Source: Adiantum capillus-veneris
Lineage: Eukaryota; Streptophyta; Polypodiopsida; Polypodiales; Pteridaceae
Direction of reading: 5' to 3'
DNA: 64,000 nt
Assembly: GCA_014529385.2 (NCBI GenBank)
Contig: CM043967.1
Coordinates: 80,858,278-80,922,277 of the forward strand
Within the stretch, counting starts at the first letter, position 1; each line of letters opens with the position of its first letter. Below are positions 22,501-31,900 of this stretch, in pieces. The notes under the pieces were generated by a model. It searched no databases. It saw only the letters and a program-made list of their open reading frames with translations, and had not been told where the DNA came from. The translations under genes and the position numbers were made by a program.

Positions 22501-25500
22501 CCATGGCTGGTCTAGTGCCAGATATGGTGGGCGACAAGCCAAATTCAGATGCAAGTGAGCTTTGCAGAGCATGGGGAAAGGTCAGGGATCAAACAGTGCT
22601 TATCTTCTTTGATCCAAGTGCCAAAGCCAATTTCATTTCCCCAGAATTGGCTTCAAAGTTGGGAATTAGACCTGAAGAGATGGGGTATACAACAGAGGCA
22701 GGTTTGGCATGTCCTAGCCATACAGAGGCTGTGACACCCATCATCGGAAAGTTGCGCCTACATCCAGTCCTATGTAGATGCTGAAGAATCTTACATCATG
22801 CCACTGGACGGATGTGATGTGTTGTTAGGTATTCCTTGGTTATTTCGTGTACAGGGAATCATGGATGCCTACAACAAAAAGATCAATGTACAGAGCAGGG
22901 GAAAGACTCACATTCTGGATGTAAAGCTTAAAGGGGAGTCTATTCCCACAGTATCAGCTTCTGCTATTACTTCTGTAATGAAAAAGCATCTTTCTGCGTA
23001 CTTGGTTTTTGCACGTCAAGTGTCAGATTGTGATGAATCAAATTTATCTGTGCTAGATAAAGAAAGGTCAATGTTTTTACAACAGTATAGTGACTGTTTT
23101 TCCGATTCATTACGTCTTAATTACCGCGAGAGAGACCCAAGGACCATGCGATTTATTTGGTGCCAGGCAGTAGCCCACCAAATAAGCCTCCGTACAGGGT
23201 TAGTGCGGCTCAGCAGAAAGAGATAATGAGCCAAGTACAGGAGCTGTTAGAAAAGGGGCTGATTCAGCCCAGTTCATCCCCATTCTGTTCTCGAGTGTTG
23301 GTGCAGAAAAAGGATGGCTTATGGCATATGTGCATCGACTATTGTTCACTGAACAAGAATACCATCAAGAATAGGTTCCCTATACCTAGAATTGATGACA
23401 TTCTGGACAAATTAGAAGGAGCAGCTATGTTTAGCAGGATAGATCTAAAGAGTGGGTACCATCACATCCGCATTAGATCAGAGAATGTGCACAAGACTGC
23501 TTTTAGAACGACGTTTGGCCTTTACGAATTTTTAGTGATGCCCTTTCGTCTCACAAATGCTCCTGCTACGTTCAATAAGATGATGGACAGATTTTTCCGT
23601 CCACACCAACAGTTTGTTGGTACATTCTTTGATGACATGATAGTCTACTCAAAGAATGAAGAGGAGCATAGGCATCACTTGGCCATTGTGTTCGAAGAGC
23701 TACGCAGTCATAGGTTGTTCATCAATGCAAAGAAAAGTGAATTTTTTCTGGAAGAGATCCACTTTCTGGGACACATTGTCTCAAAGGATGGTGTCAGAAT
23801 GGATCCTGCTAAAGTTGAAGCGATCAAGTCATGGCCAGATTTGAAGACGGTGCACGATGTCCGAAGCTTCTTGGGACTATGCTCCTATTACAGAAGGTTT
23901 ATACGAAATTTCGCTGAGATTGCTTCACCTTTACATGCTCTTCAAAAGAAGGCAGTCACCTTTAGATGGACACAGAAAGAGATTTCAGCTTTTAATCTCT
24001 TAAAGGAAAAGATGACTTCAGATCCAATCATTGTGTTGCCAGATCTTAGGAAGTCATTTGTGGTCCAGTGTGATGCCTGTGGTAGTAGCATTGGTGCATT
24101 GCTAATGCAAGATGGCAGGGTATTAGCCTATGAGAGCAGAATTTTGCAAGGGCCAGAGATGACCATGCAGGTCTATGAGAAAGAGTTACTGGCTGTGATT
24201 CATGCGCTCTTAAGTTGGAAACACTACCTGCTAGGTGCAGATTTCGTTGTCCAAACGGACCATCAGACCTTGCCATACTTCTTGACACAGACAAAGTTAT
24301 CTGAGAAGCATATGCGATGGGCAAATATCTTGTCCATGTTCCACTTTCAGATTGTGCATGTGGAAGGCAAGAAGAACGTTGTGGCTGATGCCTTGTCAAG
24401 GAAGCCACAAATTTCAGTTGTGTCAATTCCTTATCATCATGAACTTGATGATATGAGAGAACAGTATGCAAATGATGAAGATTTTGCAAGGGTCTTCGAG
24501 CAACTAATGGATGGACAACGTCATGAACACTATCTTCTCAAAGATGGGTTCATGATGATGCATGGCAGATTGTGTGTCACAAAGCCATTGCGACGCAAAG
24601 TTATGGAAGAGAGTCATGTCCCACCGTATGCAGGGCATCGTGGTATCGATGCTACAGTTAAAGCGGTTGAGACATTCTTCTATTGGCCTACATTGAGAAG
24701 AGATGTGGATGCCTTTGTGCGAGAATGCCTAATTTTCCAGAAGGTCAAGTTTGACAGGCAAAAGGCACCATGGTTATTGCAACCACTACCTAGTCCAGAT
24801 AAACCATGGGAAAGTATTGCTATGGATTTTATCTTTGATCTTTCGAGAACGCAGACAGGAAACGATGGTATTTGGACCATCATTTGCAGATTCAACAAGC
24901 AGGCTCATTTTATTCCTGTCAAAAAGAAGATAAAGCCAGATCAGATGGCACGCTTGTTTATGAGCAATATTTTCAAGTATCATGGCATGCCACAGTCGAT
25001 TGTTAGCGACCGTGATCCACGCATGACAAGTTTGTTCTGGAGAGGCTTGTTTGAGAATATCGGCACAACGCTCAAATTCTCTTTGTCATTTCATCCTCAA
25101 ACAGATGGGCAGTCAGAAGAGGCAAATTCTACTGTCCTAGATCTGCTGAAGTGTTATGTGTCAGAGCATAAAGGAAAGTGGGAGCAATATTTGCAATTGG
25201 TGGAGTATGCATACAATAATACAGTGCATTCATCAACTGGCAAGGCACCTTTCGAGATAGTTAAAGGTGGCAAGAAAGTTCCTCCCATACTGCATACAAA
25301 GGACAAGATATTTGAAGCAGATAAGTATGTTCAGGATATGGATGAAATGTACAAGAAGGCCAAAGTTGCCTTGGAAAAGACTCAAGCAAAGCAAAAGAAA
25401 GCAACTGATCGTCACCGTCGTGAAGTGGTATTTTCACTTGGTGATTGGGTGCTTCTACGCTTTGAAAAGGCAAGGTTAAAGAAGATGAAGGGCCAGGAGA

Positions 25501-25943
25501 GATTGTTTCCAAAGCTCAGCATGCGTTACTATGGGCCTTTTCAAGTGTGCGACATAATCAGTGATGTTGCATATAGGCTGAAATTGCCTAAGAGTTGGAA
25601 GATTCACAATGCGTTTCATGTGAGTCTTCTCAGACCCTATGTGGGTGATGTGCCAGAAGCTATGCCAGCTGAAGATCAGCCGGAAGTCGAGGAACTTGAC
25701 AAGATCTTGGTCCCGGAACAGATTTTGGCACATAAAGAAAGAAAAGTGAGAGGCAAGGTTGCTAGGCGTTACTTGGTAAAGTTCAGAAACTATCCACCAA
25801 TGGATGCTAAGTGGATGGAAGAAGGTGAACTTGCAGAGTCACCAACTGTGTTATCACTTTACCTTGAAGCCTTCGATTTGCAACCTACCTTGACCCTTGA
25901 GTTTCAAAGCTACATGGATTGTCAGTGTGACAATGGCTTCTGA
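22501..25943 (+). pseudogene. C pol: protease, RT, RNase H, integrase, chromodomain
   Basis: The polyprotein follows gag in frame. The protease carries FFDPSAKANFIS (about 22610), where the usual D-S/T-G triad reads D-P-S. Frameshifts near 22770 and 23115 separate it from a 928-codon frame (23157-25943). RT: KKDGLWHMCIDY, FSRIDLKSGYHHI, and the catalytic FFDD at about 23625-23636. RNase [35 protein letters not shown]. Integrase: zinc-binding GHRG...CLIFQ, with the second Cys replaced by Phe, and a catalytic core with MDFIFDL, SDRDPR and QSEEAN, so D, D and E are all present. The C-terminal YLVKFRNYPPMDAKWMEEGEL is a chromodomain-like fold that may steer insertion to chromatin marks. It ends in TGA at 25941. 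Confidence 0.93.
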
Positions 25944-26465
25944 AAGAAATGATGTACATGGTATTTAAAGTGAGCTCAAATGAAATACCTATTACATGAA
26001 TGCTAGAGCTGTACAGATTGTCAGTTTGGCAATTGCTCTTATGGAATGTCCATAAGTGTGCTTAGTGTTATAGAAGTGAGTATTTCTTGTCAGTTTGTCA
26101 AGGATACAGTAATTGCTTCTATTAAAGAGTAACATGTGTAACTGCATTCTTAAACTGTCGGTTTAGGTATGCTCGAAAGTGTTACGGGATCCAACGTGTA
26201 CTAAAAGACAGTGACAAAATGTGTGGCTACCATTTTGTCATTGGAAAGTTAGTGACTCAAAGCAATGGCAGAGTGCGAAGCTACCACTATGTCATTGGAA
26301 CAGGGTTCACACGCAGGCAATACATGTGTCGACGAGGTGTTGAATAAACCAGGGTTGACAATGAGCATGTATGTGTCGTACATGTGTTGACAGGTGTTGA
26401 ATACATCGATGTTGACTGTGAGCATGTACGACATAGATACAAACGAGGACGTTTGAGATTTCAAG
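25944..26465 (+). other. C 3' untranslated region
   Basis: Non-coding sequence between the pol stop and the 3' LTR. It holds a local duplication of CATTTTGTCATTGGAA/CTATGTCATTGGAA and of GTGTTGAATA...GTTGAC. A purine-rich GAGATTTCAAGAG (26453-26465) precedes the LTR as a weak polypurine tract. Confidence 0.7.
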
Positions 26466-27943
26466 AGTCACCAACGTGTGACTACTATCTATTCTTTTTG
26501 TTGATTTCTTTCTTATTATTTAGTTACTTTCACTTTTTGGAAACACCCCTCGGGAAATCTAACTGCCCTGCATTGCATAGCTAGTGTGAAATTGTCCAAA
26601 GGGAGTCCAGGCTTGAGGGCAAGAGAGCACTAAGATTGGACAAGGACTATGGTTAGCCAAAGTGGGGTCATTGACTAGCCAAAGTGGAATCCTTTGCTAC
26701 ATAGGCTACATTTCAGTTTTTGATGTGGCTGTAGTGTACAAAGAGGGTCGGATGACCTAGAAAGATACAATGGCAGCATCTCCTAAAATTTAGGGAACTG
26801 CTATTTTGGGACCTAAAAATGTATCCGCGTCATTACCTCCGGAATGACAAGGGTAACATTTTATTACTCTGCCGCGAAGTCAACTGGGCAACCGGTCAGG
26901 ATATTTTTAGGCGGCAACCCCGAAACGGGAAAATGCTTGTAAATGCGCCAAGTGGCACATTCTGGTGCACTTTCTTCATGCAAGAGAAGGTGGCGCTGAA
27001 TTTTAAGCTGGGAGAGGCTCATTTGCAGATTTTGTCATAGGTTAAGAGCTATGGAGTGCTTCCTTTCCCTCCTATGTACAGTGTGGTGCCAGGAGTGATG
27101 CCTTGCACGCTACGCACTGCCCTCTCTCTCCCCTATGGCAGTATGTTATGCCCCTCTAGTGGGCTTTTCAATTGACCAATGTACAGTTGTGTGGGTTCAT
27201 GCGCGATTGCCGAGGCAAGAGCCTCTTGCACAGGTACTGGATTAGCTAGCGGCTAATCCCCCGCAGGTACAGGTGAATTCGGAGAGGTTTCACGCCAGAA
27301 ATCTCGTCCAATTCAAAGGGCAAGTAGCCCTACAGGTGCGGGAGGTCGAGGACTTGCTACTGATGCGACCGGCACGCGAAACGGAGCCCGAAACAGTAAA
27401 TTACAGCCTGCTGTGTATTTTTGCAGGTTTAGGATTTTGGCCCTAAACGGTCCCTAATACCCCCAGGAGGTTCGAGAACGCGAGGGGACCGCTCTACAGG
27501 TGATCTGGCGCATTTTCGGGGCTGAAAACAGAGAATTCAGCGTGCTGCAGATTCTCACGAGGTTTTGCAAAGTGCCCGTATGCGTCGTGAAAGTCATTCA
27601 ATGCGTGGGAATACTGACTGTGAAGGGTCCTGGTACAGTTATGCTGCCGAAATCGGGCCGGAACAGTTGAAATTCAGCCAAGCTTGTGCGGGGCAGCTTG
27701 TAGGGAACCACAGCGTTTATTCCCTCTTTTAAACAATAAAGAAATACCGCAAGGGGGCGCCTAAGTTAGGGGCCAATCTGGTGTGGGTCTTCTCATACAG
27801 GTGCATTTTAGCAGCCTGTATCCCTTTCCCCTGTGTTGTGTCTTGAAAGTACATGTAGAATAGACGACTAATAATGGGTGAAAGCTAAATCAAGGTTTGA
27901 AGTAAAGTCTACCGCCCTTTTTGGATTGAACAGGCCGGTTTCA
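26466..27943 (+). repeat. C 3' LTR
   Basis: Partner of 19261-20736. Its first base is changed (AGTCACC for TGTCACC) and it ends GGTTTCA followed by the CTACC duplication. Confidence 0.95.
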
Positions 27944-27948
27944 CTACC

Positions 27949-28119
27949 TTTTGTTGAAAACAGCCCCACGAGAACCCTGACATGACAGGCTGATGTGGCA
28001 AGCTGACCGGTTGACGTGGCAGACTGATAGGCTTACGTGATCGGCAAACGAGGCAATAGCGTACGGAAAAAGCAAGACAGTTTTGGGCGGCAGCTTTTTC
28101 TACTTTTTAGCTACGCACT

Positions 28120-28191
<72 letters not shown>

Positions 28192-28221
28192 GTTTTTGCT
28201 TTATTTCCCTACGCAAGGAGT

Positions 28222-28267
<46 letters not shown>

Positions 28268-28662
28268 CTATTTCATTTTTTTAAAGCTTTTGCTTTATTT
28301 GTGGCCAAGTATGGCATGAGAGAGAAAACCTCTTTTAGCTGTTTGGAAGAGCTTTTGGTTTTCAGCTTTTGGGCTCTGCTTTTGGCATCCCTTGTAAACC
28401 TTTATATAGGTAGTTGGGCTCTCACTTCTCAAAGCATCTGGACGCAGAGTCTGAGAGTGAGTCCCGGCTACCCACTTGTACTATGCAACAGATTAATACA
28501 AAAAGAAATACCGAAAGGGGTGCCAATCTTTGGGGCCAATATCTCTAGGCACGGAACTCCGTCGGGCCAATGTCGAATCAATTGTGAACTGTGAACTGTT
28601 TTAAAGTGGTTATTTGTGTTATCGCGGTAGATTCTCGACTTGGAGTGTCCAAGTCCGTTACA
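27949..28662 (+). repeat. A2 5' LTR, second part
   Basis: It resumes TTTTGTTGAAAACAGCC. It contains clustered GACGTGG-type motifs (27980-28040), two large (GA)n runs (about 28121-28188 and 28224-28264) that are almost absent in the 3' LTR, TATATA at 28403-28408, the block GAAATACCGAAAGGGGTGCC, and the terminal hairpin GACTTGGA-GTG-TCCAAGTC before GTTACA. Confidence 0.85.
28403..28408 (+). promoter_or_regulatory. TATA box of A2 LTR
   Basis: TTTATATAGG context. The same box is present in the 3' LTR at 35577-35582. Confidence 0.6.
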
Positions 28663-28663
28663 G

Positions 28664-28675
28664 TGGTATCAGAGC
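28664..28675 (+). other. A2 primer binding site
   Basis: TGGTATCAGAGC, one base after the LTR end. Confidence 0.9.
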
Positions 28676-29788
28676 ACGGCCGATTTCGCTTCTACTGAAA
28701 ATCCGATCCCTAATTTTTTTTCAGCGGCACTTGTGGCTTCAGGCAAAGATCGGTCAACTCCCTTTGCATCCCGAGATGCGGAAAGGGATCACAACGAAGA
28801 TTTAGGCAAGGAGTATGGCTCGCCTCGGCCTACTCAAGCAGAGCGTCGAGAGATGGAGCGTCAACGATTGATTGGCGACGCAACAGAGATGATGCTCAAT
28901 TTTGCGAAGGATCCAAAATTTGCAAATATATGAGCGAGACCTCTTTCGATGAGGTGCATACACAGTGACAGAAGACCACATAACCACCCCCCAAACCCGC
29001 TCTCAAGAAACCTCCTACTCCCAAGAAGTATACAGAGAAAGATTTAGAAGAGGTGGTTGATGACGAATTGCTCAGCTTTTTGATGCGCAGAACAAAGTTA
29101 AAAAGCACCACAAAAAGCAAAAGAAAGGCACTAACTTCCCGGGTTATTTGGGTCGTCAGTCTACTTTTGAGAAGGCAAGAAAGCAGAAGAAGCATGTTAG
29201 ATTTGAAGGAGAACCCAGTTCTTCTTCTTCTTCTTCTTCTTCTTCTTCTAGCTCATCTGACTCGAGTGAAGAAGACAGAAAAGGCAAAAAGCCAAGCAAA
29301 AAGCAAAGCTTCGGGGAAGGGCAAGAAAAAGGCAAAAAAAGCCCAAGTCTCGCCCCGTGGTTGACAGTTCTACGGAGGACTCGTCTTCAGACAGTTCAGA
29401 CTTTGATGATAGCAACTTTTACGCAAAGAAGAAGAATTTTTATAAACCCAACCAATATGACTTTCTAGAAGACAAAAGCAAGAAAGTCCGAGAGTTTAAG
29501 GAAGGTGGACAGTCAATTAAATTTGACACGTTTTCTAGTTATAGAGATGCTTCCAAGGCTTTCTCTTTTGTACAGCAGTTTGACATCGCTTTCGCGGGAG
29601 GGCATTACTCAGAGCGCTCTAAGATTCGGAGAGCTGCCTCTTATTTTAAGGGAAATGCTCGAACTTGGTGTTCCACGCTTCTATTAAACAAGACTGCGCG
29701 AGTTAAATGGCTGAAATTCAAAAGGCTTTTTATTTCTTCTTAGCTGACTCGAGAGTATGATCGCGACATAAGGACTGCTTGGAACCAT

Positions 29789-29809
29789 CTTCGGATACCA
29801 AGAAGGATA
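29789..29809 (+). repeat. Target-site duplication, left copy (21 bp)
   Basis: It begins CTTCGGATACC and ends AAGAAGGATA. It is identical to 31398-31418, flanks the Penelope-like insertion, and derives from A2 gag. Confidence 0.9.
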
Positions 29810-29839
29810 TACCTTCATAAGTTCAGAAAAGTCTGAACT

Positions 29840-30529
29840 CACGAATTATAAGAGGGAATAAAGCACTCATAGAACTATAAAAGCAAGGGACACGAGAAAA
29901 GAAAAGAAAAACAAAAACAAACAAACAGACTAACTAAATCACTTTGTTTGCTACGAAACAAAACTAAATAAAACAAAACATTATTAACTTAAAAATGTTT
30001 TTAGAAAAGGCATGTGTAAAATAAGTTGACGCAACTTACTTGGCTTAAAACAAGTACTCAACTTTAAGCAAAAAGGAATAAGACATCTTAAAAACTTAAT
30101 CCTAGAAATCAAACTTCACACAACAACTTCTAACGGAACACATTCTTAAGTCCTCAGGTAAGCTAAATACGAAATCGAAAAATGAATACTACTACAAACC
30201 TACGAAGAGCAAAGAACCAAACTTGACAATATGTGATCTCAACTTCATTGCTTGTCCAAACAGGAAGAATAAGATTATCACCTTTATCATGCATAGCTTG
30301 GACAACAGCTATGACATCCCTACTCACGTCGTCAGTGCCCAAGAGTAGGTGCAGGTTTATATAGAGCTCATTCATGCTTTGAACGTACTCTACATAACCA
30401 ACGAGCTGAGTTTCTATCACCCTCCGGAGGTGATGGGCATACTCAACCATGATAAAGGCTAGCATTTGTCAAGCTATAGTAAAAATACTAGAATCGCTAA
30501 AGATCAAAACAACATAAGGTGTTATTAAG
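29840..30529 (-). other. 3' region of the Penelope-like insertion
   Basis: This lies downstream of the RT frame on the minus strand. A 100-codon minus frame (30163-30465) overlaps it but has no recognisable domain. The A-rich plus-strand stretch at 29900-30000 is T-rich on the coding strand. No hammerhead ribozyme core was found by eye. Confidence 0.4.
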
Positions 30530-31381
30530 TCAAACAATAAATGGGCTTTTTAGCTCCCCACTTCTATTGAATTTATTACTGATTATCTTGAACATTCCAA
30601 AGGAAGAAACATTAAAAATAAACTTACTATGATACAAAAATGAATGAACTTTTTTCATGATTCTTTTGAATGAGTGTCCTTTTTCAACTAGTAAAGAAAT
30701 AAGATGGCAAGATTGAACAACAAAAGCAGATTTACTAGAACAAAGACGAGAAAATCTAAATAATTGAGGGCAAATGACACCGTACTTGGCTAAAAGAGAA
30801 ATGTTCGAAGAAATGTGAGGCATACAGATGATATTTAGATTGGCATATTCTGGTTCAAGGCGCTTATCATAGATATCTACTTCTAATCCCAAGGGAGTCT
30901 GAAAAATCTTAAGGTCTAAAAAGGCACAACAATCACTATTTATGGTACAGTTGAGTTCACAAAACTCCTTGGGATAAATTCCTCCACCTACAGAACTCGA
31001 ATTCAAGTACATAAAATCTTGAAAAGAAGGAACGTCAGGGACAAAAAGATCATCTACAAAGCGTCTTACATTGCATAACTTGTGCAAAAATATTGGGCAA
31101 GTGTTAGCAAGGACAAGACGCTCCATAAAATCGAACTCATAAGTAAAAAGATAGAAATTAGCAAGAAAAACAGCACAATTGGTGCCCATAGGGATACCAA
31201 TTGTTTGCTTGAAAAGAGAGTCGCCGATGGTTATATATAAATTGTCCAAAAGAAAATCTAACCAAGATATGATGTCAATGTCATCTACAATCCTGGTGAA
31301 TCTCTTTCTTCCTTTGTCTACATCTACATTCTTACTTTTCAACCATAAGAAGTCTACATCTACATAATACTTTTCAACCAT
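30530..31381 (-). CDS. Penelope-like reverse transcriptase fragment
   Basis: 284-codon frame without stops. It shows RT landmarks typical of Penelope-like elements: LFKQTIGIPMGTNCAVFLAN at about residues 57-75 (the GIPMGTNCAP...LADLFLYSYE block of the family), RRFVDDLF at 106-113 with the catalytic DD, FLDLKI at 154-159, an IYDKR block at 170-174, and a FSRLCSS segment near 210. The first catalytic motif and everything N-terminal are missing, and the ATG at 31381 is created exactly at the insertion junction, so it is not the native start. The product could not polymerise. The motif resembles endonuclease-bearing or endonuclease-deficient Penelope-like clades; which one cannot be decided here. 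The intact frame suggests a recent insertion. Confidence 0.7.
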   Translation of the reverse strand: MVEKYYVDVDFLWLKSKNVDVDKGRKRFTRIVDDIDIISWLDFLLDNLYITIGDSLFKQTIGIPMGTNCAVFLANFYLFTYEFDFMERLVLANTCPIFLHKLCNVRRFVDDLFVPDVPSFQDFMYLNSSSVGGGIYPKEFCELNCTINSDCCAFLDLKIFQTPLGLEVDIYDKRLEPEYANLNIICMPHISSNISLLAKYGVICPQLFRFSRLCSSKSAFVVQSCHLISLLVEKGHSFKRIMKKVHSFLYHSKFIFNVSSFGMFKIISNKFNRSGELKSPFIV

Positions 31382-31397
31382 AAGCGTCCACTGTATC

Positions 31398-31418
31398 CTT
31401 CGGATACCAAGAAGGATA
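31398..31418 (+). repeat. Target-site duplication, right copy (21 bp)
   Basis: Identical to 29789-29809. The A2 gag frame resumes immediately after it. Confidence 0.9.
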
Positions 31419-31900
31419 CAGTGGACGCTTATTGCGAGAGATTCTGGACCTCTTTTCTACACGCCTCATCATTTAAGAAGATATCGTTCAAGGAACAGAT
31501 TGAGCAGTTTACCTTGGGTCTTCCTACACAGATCCAAGATCACTGCTTACAACAAAAGTCAGCTTCCATTCAGGAGTTGATGAGTCATGCGAAACGGGAT
31601 TTTACCATTCACTCAGGCAGTTTGACCTACCCCACAAATGAGATCATGATGCAGAGAACTGAACAGACTTCGGGAATGAAGTAGAAAGAAGAAGAGCATC
31701 CCAGAAACGAAAGAAAAGGATGCACGACCCCAGCTAATTCGTCGAGAGAGGATCATCTATATCAGAGGGAAAGTGTTTTGAATGCGGGGAAACTTGACAT
31801 ATCTTGGCGAAGTGCCCTAACAAGACATCGAACAAACACGATGAAGAAAGGCCAGAAAGTTCCAAAGCAGCTGAGGGATGTGGCAAAAAAGGCAAAAAAA

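Larger units (their letters stand above)
19261..27943 (+). mobile_element. C: complete long-LTR chromovirus
   Basis: 8.68-kb Ty3/gypsy element with LTRs at 19261-20736 (1476 bp) and 26466-27943 (1478 bp) and perfect 5-bp target duplications CTACC at 19256-19260 and 27944-27948. The two sides join into a continuous A2 LTR, proving a nested insertion. The LTRs differ by only a few percent by eye, so the insertion is relatively young. Gag-pol carries one stop and two frameshifts but is otherwise almost full length, ending in a chromodomain. Confidence 0.95.
29810..31397 (-). mobile_element. Penelope-like retroelement insertion, 5'-truncated
   Basis: 1588-bp insertion in A2 gag with exact 21-bp target duplications. 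It has no LTRs and no gypsy content. On the minus strand it carries an uninterrupted RT-like frame (30530-31381) and about 700 bp of downstream sequence. The 3' terminus near 29822-29839 holds a small hairpin (GTTCAGA/TCTGAAC). The 5' junction adds an inverted copy of adjacent target sequence (31381-31397). Variable-length duplication and 5' truncation fit target-primed reverse transcription. No GIY-YIG endonuclease was seen. Confidence 0.7.
28733..31900 (+). pseudogene. A2 gag, start lost and split by insertion
   Basis: Gag of the A family. The expected start is GTG (28733-28735) where sisters have ATG. Recognisable parts: the acidic N-terminus (RDAERDHNEDLGKEYG), a basic stretch, poly-Ser encoded by (TTC)n at about 29219-29249, the capsid domain SFVQQFDIAFAGGHYSERSK to TWCSTLLL (29560-29690), then a stop at 29743. 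The frame is interrupted at 29810 by a Penelope-like insertion and resumes at about 31420 with DAYCERFWTSFLHASSFKK. The zinc knuckle near 31775 reads CFECGET-stop-HILAKC, so a nonsense change removes the Gly before His. Confidence 0.85.

Noticed and set aside
30163-30465. GIY-YIG endonuclease downstream of the Penelope-like RT
   Set aside because: The 100-codon frame has neither GIY nor YIG motifs, and no other frame in the insert does.
29822-30529. Hammerhead ribozyme, known in some Penelope-like elements
   Set aside because: I looked for the CTGANGA ... GAAA core on both strands and found none; only a small 7-bp hairpin lies near the 3' end.
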